Source: an uncultured Clostridia bacterium
GTDB taxonomy: Bacteria; Bacillota; Clostridia; Christensenellales; UBA1242
Direction: 5' to 3'
Length of the DNA stretch: 7,679 nucleotides
NCBI GenBank assembly: GCA_946612575.1
Contig: CAMOEU010000029.1
Span: 1 to 7,679 of the forward strand
Part shown: piece after piece, positions 1 through 6,465 of the stretch
Layout: each line of letters begins with the position of its first letter
Position numbering within the stretch: position 1 is the stretch's first letter
Notes under the pieces: generated by a model
Databases searched by the model: none
The model's input: the letters and a program-made list of their open reading frames with translations, nothing else
What the model was told of the DNA's origin: nothing
Translations under genes and position numbers: made by a program

Positions 1-1140
1 ATCAAAGTTGGTCAAAATGTTGTTGTTTGCAACTATCACGAAAAAGACAAAATGCAAAGAGCAAAAATTGTTTCACTCTTTGTTTATGAAGGACTTAAAA
101 GAGTGCCTGTAGAATCTGCTTCTGCTGGTGAAATTGTTTGTGTTGCTGGTCTTGAAGATGTCGCAATTGGAGACACAATTTGCACAGAAGAAAATATCGA
201 ACCAATTGAATTTGTTAAGATTGCAGAGCCATCAGTAGAGATGACATTCATCGTAAATGACAGCCCATTTGCCGGCAAGGAAGGAAAGTTTGTCACATCA
301 AGACACCTTAGAGACAGACTTTATAAAGAAGCTGTCAAAGACCTTTCACTTAAAGTTGAAGATGGTGACACTGCAGAAAGATTTAAAGTTCGTGGAAGAG
401 GTGAAATGCATCTTTCTATCTTGATTGAAAATATGAGAAGAGATGGATATGAATTCCAAGTTTCCCAACCAAAAGTTTTGATTAAAGAAATCAACGGTGT
501 AAAATGCGAACCTGTTGACAGAGTCTTCTTGGATGTTCCTGAAGACTGTGTTGGACCTGTTATGAACAAAATGGGGGCAAGAAAGGCCGAACTTCAAGGA
601 ATGAGCCCAAAAGGAAACAGAATGAGAATGGAATTTTTGGTTCCTTCAAGAGGACTTTTTGGATTTAAGTCAGACTTTTTGACAGACACTCGTGGTGAAG
701 GTGTCATCAATTCAATTTTCTATGAATACCAACCTTGGAAGGGAGAAATCAATCGTCGTGAAAGCGGTTCACTTATTGCTCACGAAGAAGGAAAGTCAAT
801 TGTTTATGGACTTTTCAATGCTCAAGAAAGAGGCGAGCTTTTCATTGGTCCAGGTGTGCCTGTTTATGCTGGAATGGTTGTTGGAAGCAATCCAAAGGGT
901 GGAGATATTGTAGTTAATGTCTGCAAGACAAAACACCTTTCAAACTGCCGTTCTTCAGGTTCTGATGATGCACTTAAACTCACTCCACCAAGAAAAATGA
1001 GCCTTGAAGATGCAATCGAATTTTTGGGAGATGATGAATATTTGGAAGTCACTCCACAATCTATCAGAATCAGAAAAATCATTCTTGATCACAATATGAG
1101 ACTTCGTGAAAGAGGAAAGATGCTCAGAGGAGAGATTTAA
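1..1140 (+). CDS. typA: Ribosome-associated GTPase TypA/BipA, C-terminal part (5' truncated by window edge)
   Basis: TypA/BipA is an EF-G-like translational GTPase that binds 70S ribosomes and supports ribosome assembly and stress growth (family knowledge). The reading frame is open from base 1, so the ATG at 52 is internal. The visible 379 residues compare with about 605-615 in full-length proteins, so the GTPase domain and part of domain II lie left of the window. Domain II ends near residue 75 with the EGLKRVPVESASAGEI type strand. A domain III starts near E76 (EPSVEMTF), and the EF-G-like GRGEMHLSILIE motif is at about 132-143. An EF-G domain V-like part follows, then the BipA-specific C-terminal domain with GSDDALKLTPP from about residue 320 and SLEDAIEFLGDDEYLEVTP. 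Stop is TAA at 1138-1140, followed at once by a terminator, so this gene ends its own transcription unit. No frameshift or damage is seen. Identification is firm. Confidence 0.96.
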   Translation: MKVGQNVVVCNYHEKDKMQRAKIVSLFVYEGLKRVPVESASAGEIVCVAGLEDVAIGDTICTEENIEPIEFVKIAEPSVEMTFIVNDSPFAGKEGKFVTSRHLRDRLYKEAVKDLSLKVEDGDTAERFKVRGRGEMHLSILIENMRRDGYEFQVSQPKVLIKEINGVKCEPVDRVFLDVPEDCVGPVMNKMGARKAELQGMSPKGNRMRMEFLVPSRGLFGFKSDFLTDTRGEGVINSIFYEYQPWKGEINRRESGSLIAHEEGKSIVYGLFNAQERGELFIGPGVPVYAGMVVGSNPKGGDIVVNVCKTKHLSNCRSSGSDDALKLTPPRKMSLEDAIEFLGDDEYLEVTPQSIRIRKIILDHNMRLRERGKMLRGEI

Positions 1141-1163
1141 AAGAGAGTTTACTCTCTTTTTTC
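1139..1163 (+). terminator. Intrinsic terminator of typA
   Basis: The stem AAAAGAGAG (1139-1147) pairs perfectly with CTCTCTTTT (1152-1160) across a TTTA loop. The U run continues to 1162. The hairpin begins inside the stop codon of typA. It separates typA from the promoter that starts 13 bases further on. Confidence 0.85.
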
Positions 1164-1175
1164 TTTTGTGAAAAA

Positions 1176-1204
1176 TTGACAAAACCTCCGTTTGTTGTTA
1201 TACT
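1176..1204 (+). promoter_or_regulatory. Sigma-A-type promoter with extended -10, driving the dnaB-gltX-trpS unit
   Basis: The -35 TTGACA (1176-1181) is a perfect consensus. The spacer is 17 bases. The -10 TATACT (1199-1204) matches five of six consensus positions and is preceded by TG at 1196-1197 in the extended -10 position. The usual start point, seven bases past the hexamer, falls on A1211, which is the A of the next gene's ATG. It is the only strong promoter I see in the window, so it probably serves all six genes to the terminator at 7527-7559. Confidence 0.88.
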
Positions 1205-1210
1205 TTATCT

Positions 1211-1465
1211 ATGAAAAATAGTGACAGACAAGAATTAAAGAAAAAAATTGGCAGAATTGGGCTTTTTATGCTTATTGTTTTTTTGCCAGCTGCAGTTGTT
1301 GAGGTGCTTCTTGCCTATGCTGGGGTTTCGCAGCAATGGATTCATATTCTTATTTTGACACTTATGATGGTTATTCTGTTTTTGCTTTACTCATTCATTC
1401 TTTCAAAACTTGACCAAAGAAAAGCAGAGAGAATGAAAAAGAAGAAGGATCCATTTGCTGATTAA
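1211..1465 (+). CDS. Small two-TM membrane protein of unknown function (84 aa), predicted leaderless
   Basis: I do not recognise the family. The 84-residue product has a charged, basic N-terminus (MKNSDRQELKKKIGRIG) and two hydrophobic segments at about 18-39 and 44-65, separated by a short GVSQQ-type turn. It ends in a very basic tail (KLDQRKAERMKKKKD). This predicts a hairpin membrane protein with both ends in the cytoplasm. No catalytic motif is visible. The ATG at 1211 has no Shine-Dalgarno before it but sits where the promoter should start transcription, so translation is probably leaderless. An internal ATG at 1268 would delete the basic leader and has no better ribosome site. The stop lies 11 bases before dnaB, and the AAAGGAG of dnaB begins inside it, so the two are co-transcribed and perhaps translationally coupled. 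The gene is likely real given promoter, hydrophobicity pattern and spacing; function is unknown. Confidence 0.8.
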   Translation: MKNSDRQELKKKIGRIGLFMLIVFLPAAVVEVLLAYAGVSQQWIHILILTLMMVILFLLYSFILSKLDQRKAERMKKKKDPFAD

Positions 1466-1476
1466 AGGAGTTTGAA

Positions 1477-2832
1477 ATGGCTGATTACAAAATTTTACCA
1501 AACAGTTTGGAAGCAGAACAAGCATTGCTTGGATGTATTTTGCTTGACAACGATGCCCAAATGGACATCTTTTCAAAAATAGACACAAACGATTTCTATC
1601 CAGAGTCTCATAGAAGCATTTTTGATTGTATGAAAAAGGTTTTCCAAAAAGGAATTCCTGTTGACTTTGTCACACTCACAAACCAACTTGAAGTTGACAA
1701 AAAACTTGAAACAATTGGCGGAATTGACTATGTGACTTATTTGACAAATGCTGTGCCATCTGCATCAAACTTTGAGCATTATCTTGATATTGTGAAAAAC
1801 AATTCGCTCAAAAGACATTTGATTTCAGAATCTCAAGAAATCATCAGAAATGCCTTTGAAACTCAAGATGGTGAAGAAGCAATGAGAGTTGCTGAAAAGA
1901 AGATTTTTGACCTTTCTCAAAAAGAGACATCTTCTGACCTTGAGCTTGTCGGAAAGCAAGGCGGAACTTTGACACAAGTTTTGAAAAACATTTCTGTTTT
2001 GGCTGAAAACAAAGGAAAACTTCGTGGAATTCCAACAGGTTATAAAGATTTTGATGCCATCACAAATGGACTTCAAAAAGGCACACTAAACATTATTGCT
2101 GCTCGTCCTGGTGTCGGAAAAACATCACTTGCAATGAACATTGCCGAACATGCCGCAATTGAAGAAGGAAAGAAAGTTGCGATTTTTGACCTTGAAATGT
2201 CAAGGGAAGAACTTATGCAAAGATCACTTTCATCTGTCGGAAAAGTCAACCTTGGAAAAGTGCTTAAGGGTGATATGGACAGTGAAGAGTGGAAAAGAAT
2301 TTGGACTGCTGAGAAAAAACTTGCACAAAGCGGAATTTATGTTGATGACTCATCAATGATCACACCATTTGAAATCTTGTCAAAGTGCAGAAAACTTAAG
2401 ATGACAGACGGTCTTGATATGGTTGTTATTGACTATCTTCAACTTATGACAATGGGAAACAAGACTTCAAGAGAATCTCGTACACAAGAAATCAGTGACA
2501 TCACAAGAACACTTAAGATTGCTGCAAAGGAATTGAATGTGCCAATCATACTTCTTTCCCAACTTTCTCGTGCGGTTGATATAAGAGAAGATCATAGACC
2601 AATTTTGTCTGACCTTAGAGAATCTGGCTCTATCGAACAAGATGCCGATATTGTTATGTTTTTGTATAATCCTGAAAAATATAATGACACGGACACACCT
2701 GACGAGCCAGGGACGGTTTATCTTCTTCTTGAAAAACATAGAAGTGGAAGAACTGGAGAAATCAAACTTCGTTGGGTTGGAGAATATACAATGTTTCTCA
2801 ACATTGATGAAAAGGTTCAAGTTCAACAATAA
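1477..2832 (+). CDS. dnaB: Replicative DNA helicase DnaB (DnaC in Bacillus nomenclature)
   Basis: This is the hexameric 5'-3' helicase that unwinds DNA at the replication fork and recruits primase. The 451-residue length is normal for the family. The N-terminal collar domain (about 8-110) opens with the hallmark LPNSLEAEQALLGCILLD. A helical linker follows, then the RecA-like motor domain from about 185. Walker A is ARPGVGKTS (209-217, K215), the catalytic glutamate is probably E240 in FDLEMS, Walker B is VVIDYLQLM (316-324, D319), and the sensor glutamine is Q362 in LLSQLSR. RESGSIEQDADIVMFLY follows. KHRSGRTG (420-427) carries K420 and the likely arginine finger R422. There is no intein or insertion. 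The start ATG has AAAGGAG (1464-1470) six bases upstream. It sits second in the operon behind the small membrane protein, rather than beside rplI as is usual in many Bacillota. Confidence 0.98.
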   Translation: MADYKILPNSLEAEQALLGCILLDNDAQMDIFSKIDTNDFYPESHRSIFDCMKKVFQKGIPVDFVTLTNQLEVDKKLETIGGIDYVTYLTNAVPSASNFEHYLDIVKNNSLKRHLISESQEIIRNAFETQDGEEAMRVAEKKIFDLSQKETSSDLELVGKQGGTLTQVLKNISVLAENKGKLRGIPTGYKDFDAITNGLQKGTLNIIAARPGVGKTSLAMNIAEHAAIEEGKKVAIFDLEMSREELMQRSLSSVGKVNLGKVLKGDMDSEEWKRIWTAEKKLAQSGIYVDDSSMITPFEILSKCRKLKMTDGLDMVVIDYLQLMTMGNKTSRESRTQEISDITRTLKIAAKELNVPIILLSQLSRAVDIREDHRPILSDLRESGSIEQDADIVMFLYNPEKYNDTDTPDEPGTVYLLLEKHRSGRTGEIKLRWVGEYTMFLNIDEKVQVQQ

Positions 2833-2843
2833 AGGGGATAATT

Positions 2844-3650
2844 ATGAACAAGAAAAAACTTATTTTTTGGATTATTTTAGGAATTGTTGTGGTTGGTGTT
2901 GTGCTGGCAATACTCTTTGTGACTCTTTTTGGAAATAAAGACACCAAAGCACTTGCCGAAAACTTAAACAGTTATACAACAAGCGAAGGATATTTGTGTT
3001 CGACAAGTGAAAGAAACCAAAAGATTGATGCATATTTTGATGAAACTTTTTCTCTTCTTTCTGGCAATGATGCAAACGAAGTGAAAAATTATAAAGCGAT
3101 TTATGAAAACTATGAAAAGATCTCCTCTTACTTCAATAAAGAAATTGCTTATATGAATTACAACAACACATATAAGTCAAAAAGAGGTGAGATTGAAAGA
3201 AATCTTAAAGATGCTCAAAATGCTGTGGACAAATTGATTGAAAAAATTGAAGAAAATGCTGAGATTATCACAGATAACAATCTTAAAAAAATTGTTTGGC
3301 AAGACAACAAATCTTATGCAAAAGAGTTTGTTGAAAAAACAATAAGTGCATTCAACACACTTGCAGATGTTTACACAGATTGTGTTTCTTCAACACTTTT
3401 AAACAACAGCTATTCTAAGGCAAACTTTATTGTTTTGAAAAATCTTTCAAGCGATATACTTAAAAACATAACAAAAGAAAATGTGACAACAACACTTACT
3501 TCTTTCACAATTGTTCACTTCTCTGATGCTGGAACAACAAGAATTATAAATTTTGCTTGCAATCAAAACGAGAAAACAAAAATTGATGATGTTGCAAAAA
3601 ACGGAAACAAAAGCGAATTTTATGATGATTTTGTTGAAGGTTTGTTATAA
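2844..3650 (+). CDS. Membrane-anchored extracytoplasmic helical protein, unknown function (268 aa)
   Basis: I do not recognise the family. The N-terminus has basic residues (MNKKK), then one long hydrophobic segment at about 6-30, then a soluble region. The hydrophobic stretch is longer than a usual cleavable signal and has no lipobox, so an uncleaved anchor with the rest outside the cell is most likely. The outside part is rich in Lys, Glu, Asn and Tyr, with long predicted helices, for instance the heptad-like stretch around 110-140 (ERNLKDAQNAVDKLIEKIEE). The last 60 residues look more mixed (TTTLTSFTIVHFSD) and may form a small beta-containing end. The ribosome site AAGGGGA (2832-2838) overlaps the dnaB stop and is five bases from the ATG. 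The gene is 11 bases from both neighbours. Short similarities to the next gene's product (NY at 105-106, SYAKEFVEK at 157-165) suggest the two are diverged paralogues. Confidence 0.85.
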   Translation: MNKKKLIFWIILGIVVVGVVLAILFVTLFGNKDTKALAENLNSYTTSEGYLCSTSERNQKIDAYFDETFSLLSGNDANEVKNYKAIYENYEKISSYFNKEIAYMNYNNTYKSKRGEIERNLKDAQNAVDKLIEKIEENAEIITDNNLKKIVWQDNKSYAKEFVEKTISAFNTLADVYTDCVSSTLLNNSYSKANFIVLKNLSSDILKNITKENVTTTLTSFTIVHFSDAGTTRIINFACNQNEKTKIDDVAKNGNKSEFYDDFVEGLL

Positions 3651-3661
3651 GGAGAGACAAT

Positions 3662-4777
3662 ATGAAAAAAAGTAGAATTTTATTGAGTATTGTGCTTGCA
3701 ATCGTAGGAATCTTTTCGGTTTTGACTTTTGCAGGGTGTGATGTCAGTGTTGACACACTAAGCAAGACAATTGCAGAGGTTAATCAAAAATATACCAAAT
3801 ATAAAGATGTTTTCATATCTGGGGAGTTGATTTCAAGCAGTTATGAGACAAACTATATCGTAAACTATGGCGATGTAGTAAACGGTTATGTCAAGTCTTC
3901 AAACTCAAGATATGATGAGTTTAAAGAGCTTGAAAACAAATATAATGTTATGCTTGCGGTTTCTCAAAAGTATATTGATGACAACAGTGCAAGAATCTTG
4001 AATTATGAAAAATACAACAAATTTACATCAGATGCAAAAAAGTGTTTGAATGACTTCAACAGCAAAATGAATGATTTTGCAAACAGTTTTGAAGATTTTG
4101 CTGCTTCAAGAGTTATCTTGGTAGATTATTTCAAAAAATATAGTGGTGCAAATGCCCCATCTCAAGAAGTGGAACAAGACCATTTGCAAATCTTCAAAAG
4201 ATCATATGGAACTTTTGTTTCAAAATGTGTGAAAGCTGCTGCTGCACTTGCAAAGAGCATTGAAAACACAGAAATTTTTGAAATCTTGAAAGCAACAGAA
4301 ATAAATGAAAGCAACATCAAAATTTTGAAAGAGTATGTAGAAATTAAAGCAGTTGAGTTTCTTGACAATTTCTATGTTGACAACATCCTAAACAAAATCA
4401 CTTGGAATGTTTATAAAACAAAAACTTCAAGCAAGGTTGTTCAGGTTTACAACAATGTTGAAAGCTTCTATAAAAATATGTTTTTGCCAATTGTTGTAAA
4501 TGATGTTCCACTTAATGATGCACTTTCAAAAGAAAATTACAAAAATCTTTTCGAACTTAGTGAAAATTACATCACAGAATCAGAATATTTTGTTAAGGCA
4601 ACAAATGACTTTGACTTCTATAAGTGGGCAACAGAATATGAATGTGATGAAAACAAATATTGTGAAAAAGAAAACAAGCTCGCATTGATTCAGCTTGACA
4701 AAATGAATCAATTTATAAAAACAACATCAAATATATACTTTACTAAATTCAATAATGATATTTTTGATGCTGAATAA
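3662..4777 (+). CDS. Predicted lipoprotein, helical, unknown function (371 aa)
   Basis: I do not recognise the family. The N-terminus is a lipoprotein signal: MKKSR, a hydrophobic core at about 6-22, and the lipobox FAGC with C26 as the lipidated cysteine. Phe at -3 is tolerated but less common than Leu. The mature part is about 345 residues, rich in Lys, Asn, Tyr and Phe, apparently almost all helical, with no recognisable catalytic motif or binding signature. It should sit on the outer face of the cytoplasmic membrane. Two further cysteines occur near the C-terminus (YECDENKYCEKE). AGGAG (3650-3654) lies seven bases before the ATG and overlaps the upstream stop. Local resemblance to the upstream protein (LNYEKY near 113-118; SYGTFVSK at 181-188 against SYAKEFVEK) supports a tandem pair. 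It could be an envelope structural or adaptor protein, but nothing in the sequence decides that. Confidence 0.87.
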   Translation: MKKSRILLSIVLAIVGIFSVLTFAGCDVSVDTLSKTIAEVNQKYTKYKDVFISGELISSSYETNYIVNYGDVVNGYVKSSNSRYDEFKELENKYNVMLAVSQKYIDDNSARILNYEKYNKFTSDAKKCLNDFNSKMNDFANSFEDFAASRVILVDYFKKYSGANAPSQEVEQDHLQIFKRSYGTFVSKCVKAAAALAKSIENTEIFEILKATEINESNIKILKEYVEIKAVEFLDNFYVDNILNKITWNVYKTKTSSKVVQVYNNVESFYKNMFLPIVVNDVPLNDALSKENYKNLFELSENYITESEYFVKATNDFDFYKWATEYECDENKYCEKENKLALIQLDKMNQFIKTTSNIYFTKFNNDIFDAE

Positions 4778-4792
4778 AAATAGGAGATATAA

Positions 4793-6424
4793 ATGGACAA
4801 CAAAAAACTTGCCGACTTGCTTTTTGCTGACAACAAGTTGACCGTAGAAGAAATTGAGAAAAAATACCCAAAAAGAAATTTGAAAGAAGGAGCTTATGTC
4901 ACAAGATTTGCTCCAAGCCCAACAGGATATATGCATCTTGGTGGTTTTTTCCAAGCACTCATTGACTTTAATATTGCAAAAAGAAGTGGTGGTGTTTTTT
5001 ACTTGAGAATTGAAGACACTGACCAAAAAAGAGAAATCTCTGGTGCAAGTGAAATCATTTTAAACATTTTGACAGAATATGGATTTTTGCCTGATGAATA
5101 TGAGCTTAAAGGTGGAGTCACTGTTGGCGAATATGGTCCATATTATCAAAGCGAAAGAAAAGAAATTTACAAAGCATATGCAAAAAAACTTGTTGAAGAA
5201 GGCAAGGCTTTCCCTTGTTTTTGCAAAAAAACAGAAGGTTTGAGTGATGTTAAGGAAATTCGTGAAAAGAAGTTTTCTTCAGGAATAAACGAAGACAAAG
5301 ATATTTGCAGACATCTTACAATTGAGCAAATCGAGCAAAATCTCAAAGAAGGAAAGAAGTTTGCAATCAGACTTAAATCAAACGGAAACGGTGTTGACAA
5401 AATCAAGTTTGTGGATTGTGCAAAGGGTGAAGTCGAGATGACTGCGAATGCTGTCGATGCAATTCTTCTTAAGAATGACCTTATGCCAACATATCATTTT
5501 GCACATGCAATTGATGATACTCTCATGGGGACAAATGTTGTTGTTAGAGGTGAAGAGTGGCTTCCATCATATCCACTTCATAAAGAAATTTTTGAAAATC
5601 TTGGGTTTAAACAACCAAAATATATTCACTCACCACTTATTTACAAACTCAACGAAAAGGGAAATAAAAACAAAATTTCAAAGAGAAAGCATCCTGAAGC
5701 TGATATGAGATTTTTTGACAAAGAAGGCTATGATAAAGATGCTGTTGTTGAATATTTGATGAATCTTATCAACTCAAATTTTGAAAATTGGAGAAAACAA
5801 AATCCAACTGCAGATATTATGGAATTTCCATTCAATGGGTTTAAAATCACTGCAAACACACCAATTTTTGACTTTGTGAAACTTAATGATGTTTCAAAAG
5901 AGAAAATTTCAAGATACACAGCTGATGAGTGTTATAGTGAGCTTCTTTCTTGGGCAAGAGAATATTCAACTGAAAATGTGGAATATCTCACAAAAGAGAA
6001 AGATTATGTGACAAAAATTCTTAATATTGACAGAGAAAAACCAAAGCCAAGAAAGGATATTTACAAGTGGAGTATGTTTTTTGAACTTTTTGACTATATG
6101 TTTTCAAAGCCATCAAATTTTGAAATTGATGAAAGCGAAAAGAAAAACTATGAAGAAGTGCTGAAAAACTATAAAAACTATCTCAAACTTGACACAAAAG
6201 AAAATTGGTTTGAAAACATAAAGATTATGGCGGAAAAACTTGGTTATGCCACAAACAATGCAGATTTTAAGAAAGAACCTGAAAAGTATAAGGGAAACAC
6301 TGCAAAAGTTTGTGAATACATCAGAATTGCCATCACAGGCAGAAAAAATTCGCCAGATTTGTTTGAAATTATGAGCCTTCTTGGAGAGAAAGAAGTGCTT
6401 GATAGAATCGAAAAAATTGCATAG
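4793..6424 (+). CDS. gltX: Glutamate--tRNA ligase (GluRS), clostridial type with N-terminal extension
   Basis: This is a class I synthetase that charges tRNA-Glu with glutamate in the cytoplasm. The 543 residues exceed the usual 465-500, partly through a roughly 35-residue leader (LADLLFADNKLTVEEIEKKY) before RFAPSPTG at 38-45. Such a leader is typical of GluRS in many Clostridia. The HIGH motif is HLGG at 48-51, followed by VFYLRIEDTD. The KMSKS-type motif is KISKRK at 294-299. YHFAHAIDD and VVRGEEWL are further GluRS signatures. A C-x-C-x27-C-x-H set (C142, C144, C172, H174) resembles the zinc site of E. coli GluRS. The C-terminal third (about 345 on) is the helical anticodon-binding region. 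AGGAG (4782-4786) is six bases before the ATG. It lies 15 bases after the lipoprotein gene with no T-box leader. Whether the enzyme also charges tRNA-Gln (non-discriminating) cannot be read from the sequence. Confidence 0.96.
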   Translation: MDNKKLADLLFADNKLTVEEIEKKYPKRNLKEGAYVTRFAPSPTGYMHLGGFFQALIDFNIAKRSGGVFYLRIEDTDQKREISGASEIILNILTEYGFLPDEYELKGGVTVGEYGPYYQSERKEIYKAYAKKLVEEGKAFPCFCKKTEGLSDVKEIREKKFSSGINEDKDICRHLTIEQIEQNLKEGKKFAIRLKSNGNGVDKIKFVDCAKGEVEMTANAVDAILLKNDLMPTYHFAHAIDDTLMGTNVVVRGEEWLPSYPLHKEIFENLGFKQPKYIHSPLIYKLNEKGNKNKISKRKHPEADMRFFDKEGYDKDAVVEYLMNLINSNFENWRKQNPTADIMEFPFNGFKITANTPIFDFVKLNDVSKEKISRYTADECYSELLSWAREYSTENVEYLTKEKDYVTKILNIDREKPKPRKDIYKWSMFFELFDYMFSKPSNFEIDESEKKNYEEVLKNYKNYLKLDTKENWFENIKIMAEKLGYATNNADFKKEPEKYKGNTAKVCEYIRIAITGRKNSPDLFEIMSLLGEKEVLDRIEKIA

Positions 6425-6447
6425 GGATGCAGTTTTTCATAAAATTT
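6425..6447 (+). repeat. Short direct repeat, copy 1 (GGATGCA-N7-ATAAAATTT)
   Basis: This copy sits directly after the gltX TAG stop. GGATGCA (6425-6431), seven unrelated bases, then ATAAAATTT (6439-6447). The same two blocks with identical spacing recur after trpS at 7525-7547. Here the right arm that makes the second copy a terminator is missing, so it does not read as a terminator. Confidence 0.5.
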
Positions 6448-6465
6448 GGAGAAAAATATGAAAAA
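6433..6465 (+). promoter_or_regulatory. Possible start-codon hairpin and ribosome binding site of trpS
   Basis: TTTTTCATA (6433-6441) and TATGAAAAA (6457-6465) form a perfect 9-bp inverted repeat with a 15-base loop. The right arm contains the trpS ATG (6458-6460), and the loop holds the Shine-Dalgarno GGAG (6448-6451). If it folds, the start codon is paired while the ribosome site is exposed. The stem is AU-rich with one GC pair, so it is weak, and chance is possible in such AT-rich DNA. Confidence 0.35.

Noticed and set aside
52..1140. ATG at 52 as a true start of a 362-aa gene
   Set aside because: The frame is open from base 1, and the residues before the ATG continue the TypA domain II pattern, so the ATG is internal.
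2467..2829. Minus-strand open frame of 120 codons inside dnaB
   Set aside because: It is antisense to a conserved helicase domain, has no ribosome site of note, and its Phe/Asn/Ser-rich translation resembles antisense of AT-rich coding DNA.
2642..2938. Plus-strand 98-codon frame spanning the dnaB 3' end and the next gene's start
   Set aside because: It overlaps two well-supported genes in another frame and has no plausible ribosome site of its own.
6446..6457. TTG at 6446 as the trpS start, adding four residues
   Set aside because: It overlaps the GGAG that is correctly spaced for the ATG at 6458, and the family opens at MKKIILTGDRPTG.
6425..6457. T-box or other riboswitch before trpS
   Set aside because: The 33-base gap is far too short for a T-box and has no antiterminator-like conserved block.
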